In this document: positions 42,501 to 52,793 of the stretch, piece after piece
Layout: each line of letters begins with the position of its first letter
Numbering within the stretch: position 1 is the first letter of the stretch
Source of the DNA: Symbiodinium natans
Lineage: Eukaryota; Sar; Dinophyceae; Suessiales; Symbiodiniaceae
Assembly: GCA_905221605.1 (NCBI GenBank)
Contig: CAJNDS010000277.1
Span: 30,916-94,915, forward strand
Reading direction: 5' to 3'
DNA length: 64,000 nt
The notes under the pieces: generated by a model
The model's input: only the letters and a program-made list of their open reading frames with translations
Database searches by the model: none
Told to the model about the DNA's origin: nothing
Made by a program: the position numbers and the translations under genes

Positions 42501-45500
42501 GTTCAGGCAGGGCAACGGGGGGAAGAAAGCCAACACGGGAAGGGTTGAGAGATGTTCAGAGTGGCCTGACTCCCTGGCTTCAGGCATATCATCACACCGA
42601 GGACCGGACTTAGCAGGGAGAACTGCTAGAGCAAGGAAGCAGGGATGCAGCATTTATAGGTTGAGGCCCTGCCCCCAACATGCCCTGAACATGCCCTGAA
42701 CCCTAGCAGGATGGCCAGAAGTCGACGACTCTGCGGGAAGCGCAGGTTCTGGAGCTCAACGTCATGCCCAGCAATGGCGTCGGGACCCCAACAGAGTCTC
42801 GGTAGCTTTTGCGTTGGGACAGCCAATTCCAGGAACCTGCACGGGGATCCTATGCACATGAGCCTGTTGAATGGGCGGACTGCCTCTGGGCCTGCGTTGC
42901 GGGCACTTGCGTGCGCGACTGTCTATGAGGGATCCCTGTCAAAAATGTGCACCGGGATGCTTTGTGACACGTTCGTAGGCTCTTCGGTGGGCGGATTCCC
43001 TTGGGGGAATCGGGGAATCTGATTTTGGGCGGGCTGCGTAGCACGTAGCGACGTAGGGTGCTCCCAGGCTTGCTCCTGAGACCCCTGCGCTTGTGCCTCC
43101 AAAGGTGTGGATGTGGTAGCACATCTCAGTCAGCCTAGCAGAGCCTAGCAGAGCCAGCAGAGCCTAGCGTGTGGTGCTGAGCAACTCTCAGAACATTTGT
43201 CTCTGCTGTCTCTCTAAGGTCAGGTGGCCTGGCTGCATTGTAACAGCAGAGGCTGTTGAGACAGATGGAAGGGAGCAGCAGGAATTCTATGCAGAGCTCA
43301 ATCACGTGTCACATGGGGAAAGCTGCCATGCGATGCTGAGTCCAGCCTTGAGGCTTGTCTTTGGCTTCGGAGAGGGCCGAGACGCTCGCCAAGAGCGGCA
43401 GGCCGCATCAGGGCTGCGTGGCGAGAGTTTCGCTCAGTTCCCGACAGTTTCCTTGCCTGCAGTTGTTGTTCGAAGGTGGTTCCGCCGAACTGGATATTTA
43501 GCGACACGCGTGATAGCACCTTGGCCTCCTTGACCTATGTGCAAGGAAGCAGAAAAAGCCCACAAGTTGTGCATCCGACGAATCTTTCCGGGCTACTCAT
43601 CGTACCGCAGCCATTCCTGTGCCCGAAGGCTCAAGGTCCTGCATGTCCTCAGCATACTAAGGCGACGTCGTGGCGGCATTGCGTGAGGTTGGAATCCTCG
43701 AGGCGTGACATCACAAGGAAGTGAGGCTGTGAAAGTTCATGATGAAGAAGTTGCGCGGTTTGGCCCATTCCGATAATGCCCAGAACACATCTTGAAAAAA
43801 GGCAGCTCACTGCACTTGCTGAATGTGAAGTATGAGGGGTCTTAGGCTGCTGGGAACAGGGCATGTCCACAGGAACAGCAAGGCTTCTGGGCATCGATCT
43901 TCCCGGAGTCAGAGATGCGAGCAGTGCAGCGTCTGACATCTTGCCAGCTCCCTGGCCGCACTTGAAGCAGCGAAAACAAGAACCGGGTTCTGCAGGTCAT
44001 GGAGGCCTTTGGTTCCTAACGCACCCCTCCCCCCCTTCTACGCTTCCTTCCGAAGCCGCCTGCTTTCTGCATTCAGGCGTGCTGCGCTCGCCAACGTCAG
44101 AGCCAACGCAGCTCTGAACCACGTGGCCTGGTGTTGACACATAGGTCACCGAACTGAGCCCTGAGATTGCAGTGATGGAGCACCATAAAATAGGACAGCA
44201 GGAGCATCTGGAGACCCGACTGTTGCAAGGACAAGGCTCTTCCCGAAGTGCGGGACCGCTTCGCAAGGCCAGGTGCCCTGAAAAGATTCCGGACAATTTT
44301 GGCAGATGCTGTTGCAGCAGGCTTCAGTCGCCTCATTCGGACTCATTCGCAAGATGTCGCAAGATGTCGCCAGATGTCGCCAGAGTGTGCCAAGGCTTGG
44401 CTACGGGGAGGCGGAGCTGCAGGGCGTGCTGGGCTGGATCCAGGATCTTGCCCCGATGTGCATTCACATTCACATTGGCACTGTTGGGCGGTTTTTGGAG
44501 ACCGACGAGTACTACCGGAGTCAGTTCGAGACGGGAACGTCCTGTGGTGCTTTGGATGACAAGAACCAAATTCGCAAAGACTGGGAGACGGAACTTTTCG
44601 GCGGGGCCTATGATGAGGCAAAGCCTTTCGAGCGATGCAAGTACGGGGCTTTGGGTGTGATGAACGATTACAGAGGCATCACATCAGCCTACCAGTACGG
44701 CGACTCCTACTTAGTCTTGAAGGATGTCCGGCTCCGAGCCACCTTCGCCGCAACGGACTCCGGCGGGATCGCTGGCTCGCGGCTGGCGGTACTGGATAAG
44801 TACGCCCATGTGCTGAAAGAGTACAACGACAACGAGCTCCACCGACTCATCGAGGTTGCGATGGCCAATACGTCTCTGGACGATGTGCCGCGCATCCAGC
44901 CGCAGCTGTTGCGCGGCCTCACATCAGACACCACAAACGACTGGGTCACCATGGGCTTCCCCGACCTCCCGCAGAAGAAAGGCCGCTACTACTTTGAGGT
45001 GGAGCTCATCCGAGGGTGCCAGTCCCCACAGGTGGGTGATCTCTCCAAATTAGAGGGTCTCTAGCTTGCGGCTTCGTAACTCGCAAGACTCGACTCAAAG
45101 GTAGAAGGTGACACTGGTCAGGCCAACGTTTCAAGATTTCCAGGGCTCCAGCTAGCGAAGCGCAACTGGAGGTGGGCTTGCTGAGCAGCCGCTTCGAGCT
45201 CGCCCCTCGGACCAAAGGTCAGCACCTCTATGGTGTGGGGGACGACGTGCACGGCTGGGCGGTGGATGGGCAGTGCCTCGAGGGCAAGTTGAAACGATGT
45301 GGGGTCCCTCTTTCTTGGGGCTTGAAGAATGTTTTCTTGGCAATTGGGTTCTGTAGGCAAGTACTGTAGTCTTCCGCCTTCTGACCTACAAGCTTTGATC
45401 CCAAACCCTCCAACGAACCTCTCATGATCCTCAAAGCCACTCCAGGCACTCAATCCTCTGGCACAACGGGAAGAAGTTGGCCTGGAGTCGATCCTGGGCC

Positions 45501-46220
45501 AACTCCGGACGCGAGCTCTCACAGAATCTCGATTGTGCTGTTGGCCGGGGTGGGGCCAGCAATCCAACACTTCCCTCGTGTGTGAGTGAGTTCTGAGTGA
45601 CTGAGTGAGTGAGTGAGTGAGTGAGTGTGTGAGCGAGTGGGTGTGCGTGTGTGCAATTTTCGCATCTGACACCAAGTGCCAGTGCTCAGAGCAGAATCGG
45701 GAGAATCGGGGGAGCTGGCCGAGGAATGTCGTCGTTGGCATTGCTGTGGACGTGGATGCCGGGAAGATCTGGTTTGCCAGTGTCACTTGGCCTCAAGCGC
45801 TGCGTTCTCCAGATGCCGGAGCCTGCTTTGAAATTACAATCGTTTACAATACTCTTCAACTATTCAATGCAAGTGACACAAAGTCTTCACTCAGGACGGA
45901 GAGTGGGATGAGGAGGCCGACCCCAGCTTCGGCCCAAGCCTTGTGCCGAAGGGCTCCATGCTCTACCCGGCCCTCTCTTTCAAGGGGCGGGCGCAGCTCC
46001 TTTGTCTTCATTAGACCGACCTCACTTGCACTTCTGGAGTCGGGAGATGTCCATTCCTGTCCTGCAGGTTCAACTTCGGCCCGGACTACAAGCACAGTGC
46101 CCCCTCCTTCAAGGGCAAAGCATTCCTGCAGTGGCCTGGGATGTCAGACGGCGTCGTCCGCGCCGACTGTCCCATCATCGGCAACTCGAACAACGTCAAC
46201 ATTTACAAAGAGAACCCCGG
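39446..46220 (+). CDS. multi-exon gene: acylated N terminus, EF-hands, DUF3626, SPRY
   Basis: Proposed exons: 39446-39522, 39571-39641, 39716-about 39760, 40027-40087, 41140-41242, about 41414-41490, 42102-42215, 42710-about 42786, about 44202-44310, 44395-45031, 45136-about 45300, 45715-45781, 45895-45995, 46068-about 46215. The first three join in phase, as do 40027/41140, 42102/42710, 44395/45136, 45715/45895 and 45895/46068. Domain order is MGQTCC, helices, two EF-hand loops, DUF3626, SPRY. SPRY domains bind proteins, and DUF3626 has no established function. A calcium-regulated, membrane-anchored protein is my inference. Some middle exons and the 3' end are missing, and whether the first exons belong to the same gene as DUF3626 is inferred from strand and order. 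Confidence 0.6.
39571..39641 (+). CDS. second exon, short helix, GC donor
   Basis: The frame encodes SVGLSNEDFINAMGSIAED then ATLAG. The next exon at 39716 (VVASLTKLAEDEF) joins in phase if the donor is GC at 39642-39643. That gives a 74-nt GC-AG intron. Confidence 0.5.
40027..40087 (+). CDS. coding exon, helical
   Basis: CCCATGTTAG is the acceptor and CTCGAGG|GTTCGA the donor. The product is PMRDVEAVIKAPELVEKLE. It ends in phase 1 and matches the start of the exon at 41140. Confidence 0.5.
41140..41242 (+). CDS. coding exon, coiled-coil-like
   Basis: TGGAAAG is the acceptor and TTCGG|GTGAGA a strong donor. The product includes HELCERLSKKTDEAQGCLD and RINSSLEYEIAQAF. In phase with the preceding exon. 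Confidence 0.55.
41414..41490 (+). CDS. EF-hand exon 1
   Basis: GCGTACCAG precedes IRDSFRRFDHDGSGHLDTQEF. The loop D-H-D-G-S-G-H-L-D-T-Q-E has acidic or oxygen ligands at positions 1, 3, 5 and 12 and Gly at 6, a canonical calcium-binding EF-hand. The exon ends before the in-frame TAA at 41498. Confidence 0.7.
42102..42215 (+). CDS. EF-hand exon 2
   Basis: GCACTGAG precedes DLDNDSKVTLDEFQRFVGH, then MGGLQQLFQQRRQRAAW. Loop D-L-D-N-D-S-K-V-T-L-D-E keeps ligands at 1, 3, 5 and 12 but has Ser at position 6. The donor GTTTGC follows in phase 0. It pairs with the first EF-hand at 41414. Confidence 0.7.
42710..42786 (+). CDS. coding exon between EF-hands and DUF3626
   Basis: CCCTAGCAG|GAT starts DGQKSTTLREAQVLELNV then MPSNG. 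The phase agrees with the exon at 42102-42215. The donor is uncertain. Confidence 0.5.
44202..44310 (+). CDS. coding exon upstream of DUF3626
   Basis: AGGACAGCAG is the acceptor. The frame encodes SIWRPDCCKDKALPEVRD, RFARPGALKRFRTILADA. The donor is unclear. A 10-bp tandem repeat (AGATGTCGCC/A) lies just downstream at about 44351-44384. Confidence 0.5.
44395..45031 (+). CDS. DUF3626 domain exon, running into SPRY
   Basis: GTGTGCCAAG is the acceptor and CCCCACAG|GTGGGT the donor, giving a 637-nt exon. Diagnostic strings of DUF3626 are present in order: IHIHIGTVGRFLE, YYRSQFETGTS, WETELFGGAYDEA, FERCKYGALG, YGDSYLVLKDVRLRATF and a following D-S. The end, KKGRYYFEVELIRGCQSPQ, is the first strand of a SPRY domain. 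DUF3626 is a family of unknown function found in bacteria and eukaryotes. This is the best domain match in the window apart from SPRY. Confidence 0.85.
45136..45300 (+). CDS. SPRY domain, second exon
   Basis: CGTTTCAAG is the acceptor and phase 0 matches the preceding donor. The product includes EAQLEVGLLSSRFELAP and YGVGDDVHGWAVDG, the signature GVGDD-x-x-x-WAVDG block of SPRY domains. The donor lies after the VDG or a few residues later; a GC donor right after VDG is possible. Confidence 0.8.
45590..45655 (+). repeat. GAGT microsatellite in SPRY intron
   Basis: A GAGT tetranucleotide run passes into a GTGT-rich stretch just before the third SPRY exon. The same block of TGAGTGAG repeats opens long frames on the opposite strand that are not genes. 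Confidence 0.9.
45715..45781 (+). CDS. SPRY domain, third exon
   Basis: After TCGGGGGAG the frame encodes WPRNVVVGIAVDVDAGKIWF, then AS, and ends at a GTCACT donor in phase 0. This is the G-x-x-x-G-x-A-V-D-x-D core strand of SPRY. Confidence 0.75.
45895..45995 (+). CDS. SPRY domain, fourth exon, GC donor
   Basis: CTTCACTCAG is the acceptor. The product includes DGEWDEEADPSFGPSLV and YPALSFKGRA, matching the SPRY (N/D)G-x-W ... YPA-x-S pattern. The only donor that keeps phase with the next exon is GC at 45996-45997. Confidence 0.75.
46068..46215 (+). CDS. SPRY domain end and following segment
   Basis: CTGTCCTGCAG is the acceptor. FNFGPDYKHSAPSF is the last SPRY strand, followed by WPGMSDGVVRADCPIIG and NSNNVNIYKENP. 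The 3' edge is uncertain because the frame runs on to a later TGA. Confidence 0.65.
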
Positions 46221-46998
46221 CCTCGGCGCATTTTTTCTGTTTTCGGACTCATGTGATCAGATCTGTGGCGCTTCGAGCCTGGAAATTCTGCAAGTATGAA
46301 GTGTCCAATTCACCCGCATGAATTCCCCCAACTAAGGATCCAGCTACATGGCGAGGTGAGCCTGAAGCGCAACGTTCAGCGGCTCCCTGCCCAAAGTGCG
46401 GAATCTGAGCTAGATGCGGCATAGGTAGACTGGATACTCTTCAATTTCTTGATTATCCAGTGCTAGCGTAAGAAATGAAAATCCGCCCAATATTCTGCAC
46501 CACTGCGGGAAGAACATCGACACAGTACTGGTGGCATGCTTTGTCAATGTTGCTTGCTAGTGCAAGCCTCCTGACGTTCTTGGGCTGCATGAGACCTCCA
46601 TGGTGCAATGGGCCTTGCGTCGGCACGAAGTTCAATGGTCGGATCCGAGTCGCAATTTCTTTTAACCGCCAAGTCCACCTAGCGCTGACCTTACCGTGCC
46701 TTCAGCAACTTTAATTGGGAGAGTTCCCGCCAGTCGGGCATAATGGGGCTGAACAGGGGGATGCCGAGCACTGCCACGCTGCAGATAACCTACTGACTTA
46801 CCATGATTTACCATAAGGGCATCGCGAAGCCATTCCTTCCTGCAGGCTTGTGGCCAACCGCAAGCACCTCGAGGTGAGGGGACCACAAAAGCCTTCGGAA
46901 TGAACTTCAGCTACGTCGAGACACCTCATGGTTTGCTGACCCACCCTTTTGCAAGACCTCAACTCTCCAGGAAACATCACAAAACTTAAGGGAACAAG

Positions 46999-47091
46999 CC
47001 GCTGAACATTCCCGACCCCGACCTGGAGGTGTCCAAAAGTGACCGGTCGTGGGCCGTTCGGGTGGATGGGATGGACGATGCTGACGGTCCT
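46999..47091 (+). CDS. coding exon, acidic
   Basis: GGGAACAAG is the acceptor and GACGGTCCT|GTGGCC the donor, 31 codons in phase 0. The product is PLNIPDPDLEVSKSDRSW, AVRVDGMDDADGP. It may continue the SPRY gene. Confidence 0.5.
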
Positions 47092-47463
47092 GTGGCCTCA
47101 AGATTGGAGATGCTGGGATTTAGGGCTCGCGTGAGGTGGAGAATTGTGGCTAGCGGCTAGGGTTTGGGTTGTTGTTTGGTTGTTGTGTTCGAGGGGTGGC
47201 TTGAGAGGCTTATGTCATCATCGTGTCGTGGCTTCTTCAACCTGTTTTCAGCTCGAGCTCCTGCGGCTGTGTGCTGGGGTCTGGGTATTGGAAAGGGGCT
47301 CAGAGCGAAGGAACGATTGAGCGATTCTTGTGGGCACCACAGAGCAGGGTTTACTCATACCAACCCTGCTTGCTTTAGGAGCTTCTGTGATGGAGGGTCG
47401 AGTGGCAGCTTTCTGCACATATGAGGTAGCTATACGCGAAGTGGAGCACGACATGGCAAAGCC

Positions 47464-47796
47464 ATGTACAAGCAACAGGGTGGCCGCTTCGAAATCTCGT
47501 ACGACAAAGCCTCTGGCAAGTGGAGGCTTACTTCGGATGCCGCTCGGCTACGTGCGAAGCTGCTTACCAGCATAGTACTGTGGAACTGTAGGCGCTTCCA
47601 ATATGACATAAAGCTGAGACAAAGCGAAGGGCATCCGCGGAGCAATCGGCATAGCTGTAGCAAACGCCGAAAAATCTTTGCGTTGCACATGCGCCTTGCG
47701 GCAATGCTCCTCATGTGGCAGGCCAGCCAAGAAGACAAGTGGATCGCAGAAGTGCCTGGAGACGATTCTTTCGAGCCGCCAGATTGTGCAGAATAG
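47464..47796 (+). CDS. possible small gene or exon
   Basis: An open frame of 110 codons with ATG encodes YKQQGGRFEISYDKASGKWR, LTSDAARLRAKLLTS and later Arg/Lys-rich and Trp-containing segments, ending at TAG. The first 50 residues look like protein. The family is not recognised. It could be an exon or a decayed element. Confidence 0.35.
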   Translation: MYKQQGGRFEISYDKASGKWRLTSDAARLRAKLLTSIVLWNCRRFQYDIKLRQSEGHPRSNRHSCSKRRKIFALHMRLAAMLLMWQASQEDKWIAEVPGDDSFEPPDCAE

Positions 47797-48462
47797 AGCT
47801 TGCTTCCTTCGGTTTCAGTACAGCGCTAGATGGCTTCGTGGGGGCCAGCCGGGCAGATTCACAATGCAGACACCAAGAACTTACCGTCCGAATGCGAGCC
47901 AGCAAAAGCCGAGGCCACCTCGATACGGTTGGCTGGTCCCGCGAGAACGGCAGGGGCGTGTGTGGCCGGGCAAGCATTGCGAGCTGAATCAACTAAGATA
48001 TTAGTTGATAGGTGTGTCATGTGGTTTGCTTGAGAGCTGGTAGAAGTTTTGTCGGGCATGTGTCTCTCCGGCTTGATCAGCTTGAGGAATGTGTGAGGCT
48101 TGAGTGAGGAGTCGCGCTTGCGTTGGGGAGGTCAATTGAGAACATGGAGAACACGCCTTTCCGTAGTCATGATTTCAAGGCAGACTCTTCAAGCACGACT
48201 GCAATGCTGCCACAGTAAAACTACTCATCACAAACAAGATGCCACCACTCGACTGGTAGCATGCTGTGCCAGACAACATCTGACATCTCTATTTTTCGGG
48301 TTTCAAAAAGACAGCCACCCCGTATACACATGATCCAAATAACAACGCAGAATTGTCAAGTAGTGATCTTTTTAGAGATACTACCTCACCATGGGTAATC
48401 CCACGTGTGTTAAGCTGTTGGGGTTGCCTTCCCAGCAGAGACATGCAGGCTAGATATGCTAG

Positions 48463-48654
48463 ATGGAAAAGTGTGCCCGCTGTTTGCACGCAGTCGGCGC
48501 GGTAAAGGGCATGGGCATTTGGACCCCATACGAGCATCCGTTAAACTTCGAAGACCTATTTTGCACACACCGTACCAGGCCTGTGAAGCTGTTCCGCTCT
48601 GTCATGGCTAAACTCGGCCTCAGCAATGACATGCAGGATTGGCTTCCGTATTGA
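48463..48654 (+). CDS. possible terminal exon
   Basis: The frame encodes EKCARCLHAVGAVKGMGI, WTPYEHPLNFEDLFCTHR and VKLFRSVMAKLGLSNDM, then TGA. Protein-like, but no domain and no clear acceptor. Confidence 0.35.
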   Translation: MEKCARCLHAVGAVKGMGIWTPYEHPLNFEDLFCTHRTRPVKLFRSVMAKLGLSNDMQDWLPY

Positions 48655-48976
48655 GATGAGCGCCATGCAGTCAGCCTCGGGTTCCGTTTTGGGGTTAAGA
48701 TAGGTTGAGGATGGGACGGAGCTATGAGCACGCCCAACTCAGTTTTTACAATCGGCCAAGACGGGTTTCGGGATGGGACGGCCAGTTGGTTTCCCATTCC
48801 CTGTCAGCCCCATGCCACATTTTTCTCATTGCAGGCCCAAGGAAGAACATGGCCGGTGGGGGATCGCAGTCGAAGGTTTGTAGGGAAGGCAGTGTCGTAC
48901 CACCAGTTTTGACGAACTGGCACGGCAAACCCATGCTTGGAAGCGTGTGGAGACGTGCGTTCTTAAAGCCTGACAG

Positions 48977-49039
48977 GACCACCTCATCAAGTCCTTGGCC
49001 GAAAAGGCCGCCGATGCCTCCGAGGAGGAGGTCTTCCGT
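48977..49039 (+). CDS. coding exon, helical
   Basis: AAAGCCTGACAG is the acceptor and TTCCGT|GTGGGT the donor, 21 codons in phase 0: DHLIKSLAEKAADASEEEVF and R. Clean ends. Confidence 0.6.
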
Positions 49040-49300
49040 GTGGGTGAGAGCAGCTCCGAGAAGACTTGGCGGGCTTTTGGGGCCAGAGCCAAATCGGGTT
49101 GTGGCGCTTCCAGAAATTGCAACGGTGGAGATTGGGGCGAGATGTCTTTGCAATGCTTGTCTTTCGCAGGGGGGCTTGGGTATGTTGGGGATAGCAGCAG
49201 CCTGGCTTCTTTATCTTTGTCTACTTCGGTATTTTCAATACGTGCAGCCTCAGGCTTTCGCATATGTCTGCCCAAGCCATTGTCACTATGGTGGCTCCAG

Positions 49301-49347
49301 GCACCACCTTCAAGGACGAGTGGACGCAGCTCCAGAAGGAGAACAAG
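49301..49347 (+). CDS. short coding exon
   Basis: GGTGGCTCCAG is the acceptor and AACAAG|GTCCAA the donor. The product is TTFKDEWTQLQKENK. The surrounding long open frames in other phases are read-through artefacts. Confidence 0.5.
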
Positions 49348-49673
49348 GTCCAAAGCACTGCAGAGGATGCCTGGTCCCGATGTCTGCAGGCGGCGCAAGA
49401 CGAGGTGCTTGCACGACGCTAGGTTCAAACTCCTCGCCTCAACCAGTTATGACTTTTTTTATAGGTGCGAGAAAAAATCCGAATCACAAGAACATGGAGA
49501 GTGTCCAGGACTGTCCCTTCAAAACGTCGTCATCGTCGAAACGCCCACACATCCCTACCCGGCCCGGGCTCATTCCTGGACACAGGACTTCGGGGCGACA
49601 TGCACCGCCAAGATCCACAGTTACATCTGTAGCCTGCTTGTCCTTTTGCACCCTGCTGTGCCCATGCGTGCAG

Positions 49674-49757
49674 GACGTCCACATCCCGTCCGCCAGCAAG
49701 CTGCGTGTCAAGTTTTCCAACCGCTGTGCAACGACGGACGATTGCGCCTCCCTGCAA
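49674..49757 (+). CDS. exon with a beta-sandwich-like repeat motif
   Basis: CATGCGTGCAG is the acceptor. The product is DVHIPSASKLRVKFSNRCAT then TDDCASLQV. The pattern I-P-x-A-x-x-L-x-V-x-F-x-x-R-C-x-T resembles short beta modules seen in some large ZZ- and HECT-containing ubiquitin ligases, but this is a resemblance only. Confidence 0.55.
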
Positions 49758-50370
49758 GTTCTGGCAGGCCGGGCGCGGGCTTTAGGATGCCGAGATCGAT
49801 CCCACGGCATGCATCGCACCGGCACGAAAGCCAGGTGGGCTCAGCAAGAGCGCTGCCGGCGTTGGGGCCCGTGCTCACCTCAAGGCAATCACCGGCCCCG
49901 ATCAGGCACAGTCCGTGAACCTGTGTCAAAGAGTGTTGCAATCACACCTTCTCAAGGGCCGCAAGCAATTGGTAAAACTTTGGGGTTTGGGATTCCCGAA
50001 GCTACCCAGGCGGGTGAGTGATGTCGAGCTTCTGCCGTGCTTGAGCAGCCTACCCATGCTGAAACCTGCTGTATGAATGGCCGACCATGCATTCCCAAAT
50101 TTCCTAACGCTTGCATGAATCTGCCAGTGCTTGCATTAATCCTGTCCCTAAACTGAGTCCTTGCTGCGCACCTCGCCAGACGCGTCCCCCATTTTCATCT
50201 CACAAAGCTTTTTGTCGACCCGATAAAGTGGCTAACCCAATACGACAGCCTTAAGTATATCGCAAAACATTGAGTACCAGAATGGCCAGGTCCATGGCAC
50301 TTTGGCGGGGCAGGCTGAAGGCGGAAAATGGAATTTCGTCTACAGAAGAACGCTCTCCTCTGTGGTAGCG

Positions 50371-50545
50371 TCGTGGTGTGGCGTAGCAGTAGCAGTAGCA
50401 GTAGCAGTAGCAGTAGCAGCAGCAACAGTAGCGGCGGTAGTAGCGGCAGCAGCAGTAGTCGTCGTCGTGGTCGTGGTCGTGGCAATGGCGAGAGTGGTGC
50501 TAGTGATAGTGCATGTAGTCGTCGTCGTTGCACATCGTCGTTGTA
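50371..50545 (+). repeat. trinucleotide repeat, GTAGCA then GTCGTC types
   Basis: A GTAGCA hexamer repeat near 50391-50420 and CGTCGT/GGTCGT repeats near 50458-50530. The frames across it encode Ser/Ala/Val runs on the plus strand and Thr/Ala runs on the minus strand, which are not trusted as genes. Confidence 0.9.
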
Positions 50546-50639
50546 GCAGTTCTCGGTGTGGTGTTCGTGGACTGGTAGGAGTGGTTGCACTAAAGCAGCT
50601 GCAAAAGGGAACTCGTGCCGTGCAAGCAAGGATCGTCAA

Positions 50640-50725
50640 CATTGACAGCGACGAATCTGAGATCTCTGGTTGCTTCAGCACCTTGGAGGCTTTTGTTTCA
50701 TCCGAGGTTCGAATCGATCCCATCC
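50640..50725 (+). CDS. possible coding exon, acidic
   Basis: The frame encodes IVNIDSDESEISGCFSTLE, AFVSSEVRIDPI. Protein-like, following the trinucleotide repeat. Edges are unclear. Confidence 0.35.
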
Positions 50726-51450
50726 TTTTTTCCTGGCCCCACCTCTCTTCACAAAGGACGATGTACATGCCAAGTTTCTGGCGGTTGGCCGGTTGTTTCT
50801 GGGGAGGTCGGGGAGAAAGTCTGTCCTTATGTTGTTCTCGTCGATGGCGCCTAGGCCATCCTAAGCCGTCGAGGCTGATGATGATGCTACCTTCGAAATC
50901 CTCCAATATCCGCCTATATCTGCCTTGAATTTACCGACGGAAACGATGCCGGCCGCATCCCATCCCTGTAGCCTGGTTAAGTGGTGTCGTTGACCACGAC
51001 CATTGTGTCCCTCCTCGGACGAGTGAATTTCGACTCCTCGGATGGGGGCGTAGTGGCGAAGTGGCTTTTGGGTTTAAACGGGCCTCGGGGTGATGCCGCT
51101 GTCATCGTTCCACCATCTTCCTTGCGCTCGCTCTTGTTTGAGTCCCCAATATGTAACCCATGATAAATCAAACCCATGCATACCGATATGCTTGTATACT
51201 CCAATAAGACCCCCTAAGAGTCCTGAATCAGTCATCATCAGCCTGGTCGTTGCGCCAAGGGGAGTGGCTGGACAAGTCTCCGGGCCGAAGCTGCACCGCC
51301 GTGTGCGCGCAGGAGGCTACGATCCTGAAGATCAAGTGCCGTGGCAAGCGATGCAGGGGCCCGTGGGCGCCTTTCGAGGCTCTAGAGTTTTGGGTCGAGG
51401 TTGGCTGCTTTTGCGGTTTTGCACCGGCTGGCACCTGGCTTAGATAAGGT

Positions 51451-51543
51451 ACGGTGGTGACACGAAGGTCGGCGACGAGATTGCAGGCTTTACTTTCAAC
51501 GAGGCCTTCCTCACTAAGTTACTAAGACCACTAAGCCAATAAG
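51451..51543 (+). CDS. possible coding exon
   Basis: After TTAGATAAG the frame reads YGGDTKVGDEIAGFTFN, EAFLTKLL, ending at TAA. Reasonable composition, short. Confidence 0.35.
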
Positions 51544-51923
51544 CCATTAACGTGTTTTGGATTTTTGCTTTCCTTTTTGCCTTCCTTCTCTTGATGCGTC
51601 CGAAGCCGCCCGTCCAGGCTTCCCCAATGACGCCCTTCAGCGTGGCAGGCTTCTCCAAGCCAGGTGGGGAGTCGAAAGGTAATGCCTGCATGGATTTCAA
51701 TAGGAACTGCCGCATGTTTTGGCTTTGCGCCTTTCCTGTGAAACCATATGGCCCTCGACCTTCTCTCCTGATCTGCTCGGAGCGCGATCGGTTCTGGCTA
51801 CATCCATCAGCACTCCTAGATGCAAGAACACACGGAAGATTTAGACTTGCTGCTACGCTGCTACACTTTCTTCAATCCCAGAAACCCGGCCTGTAATCGG
51901 CAGCAATTGGCAGCTTTTTCCAG

Positions 51924-52042
51924 GCGGTCCTGCCCAGCTCAAGGGTGTTTATGCCGGCTGGTTCGTGGATGTCATGGCGTTGATCAAGTTGCTGGCCTTT
52001 TATGAAGTGGTTTCCCAAACTATCAAGCAGGACTTGTTTCAC
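51924..52042 (+). CDS. coding exon with strong splice sites
   Basis: AGCTTTTTCCAG is the acceptor and TTTCAC|GTGAGA the donor. The product includes GGPAQLKGVYAGWFVDVMAL and IKLLAFYEVVSQTIKQDL. This is among the best-supported exons in the region. The family is not recognised. Confidence 0.65.
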
Positions 52043-52232
52043 GTGAGAGCCCGTGTACCTCAGACAAGGCTGCCTTGATTGTACAAGGTGTTGCTTCATC
52101 GTCGAAGCCAGTTTTATGTTCAGGCACGGCGGTCGCAGTTTTCCGCCAGCCCTTGCACTGGGGTCACTAGGGCCCGAAAGGTGCCGACTGAGTTGTATGG
52201 GCTTGATTAGCTGATGTTAGCTGAGGCTCAAG

Positions 52233-52365
52233 AAGTTCAAGTCACTGGAGGGCGAGGGCTTCGGTGACCCCCCCAAGAATCTCACGGAGATCGCTGCGAA
52301 CATCGAGGGCTTCAAGAAGCGCCTGGAAGCTCTCCGGGGGCTGTCAGACATGACGCTTCGCTGCT
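52233..52365 (+). CDS. coding exon, helical
   Basis: GAGGCTCAAG precedes KFKSLEGEGFGDPPKNLTE, IAANIEGFKKRLEALRG and LSDMTLRC. The donor is uncertain. The opposite strand is also open here but is poorer in composition. Confidence 0.6.
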
Positions 52366-52547
52366 TTGGATTTTTGAGGGGCCTTGATTTCAGTGGGTGT
52401 TCGGAAGCCCCCACCATATGATGTTCAAAGGGATGTTGAGGAGGCGTATGGAGGCGTCTTCTTGGGATGTAAGTCAATGTAAGTTTCGTGCGGGATGCTT
52501 TTAGAATCCGTGGCGCACTGCTGATTTTTATCTCGGCTCTCCCTGAG

Positions 52548-52611
52548 AAACTTGACCTTCTACAACGGCCTCGACTTCCAGCTGCTTCCTGTCTGCGCGG
52601 CCAGCTATCAG
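52548..52611 (+). CDS. coding exon
   Basis: CTCCCTGAG is the acceptor and TATCAG|GTGCGC the donor. The product is NLTFYNGLDFQLLPVCAAS then YQ. Ends in phase 0. Confidence 0.6.
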
Positions 52612-52793
52612 GTGCGCGCCTTGAACCCTTGGGCCCTGGACTACCGAATCCCCACCCCATAAATCTCCTAAGCCCTGGAGTGCGCTCCAACTCGCCAAGT
52701 TTTGAAGAAAACATTGAGGGTTTGTGGGCAAAGGGGGAACTGTTAGATTCTGTTGTGATGGGCGTTTGCCACTGAGCCACTGAGCCTCCGCAG

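Noticed and set aside
42015-42653. 212-codon minus-strand frame
   Set aside because: It overlaps the EF-hand exon on the plus strand and includes a GAGAGA-derived Arg/Glu run.
48705-50021. 438-codon and 307-codon overlapping open frames
   Set aside because: The well-supported exons here are short and in mixed frames with splice sites; the long frames run through introns.
52217-52780. 187-codon minus-strand frame
   Set aside because: It shadows two plus-strand exons with good composition and splice sites.
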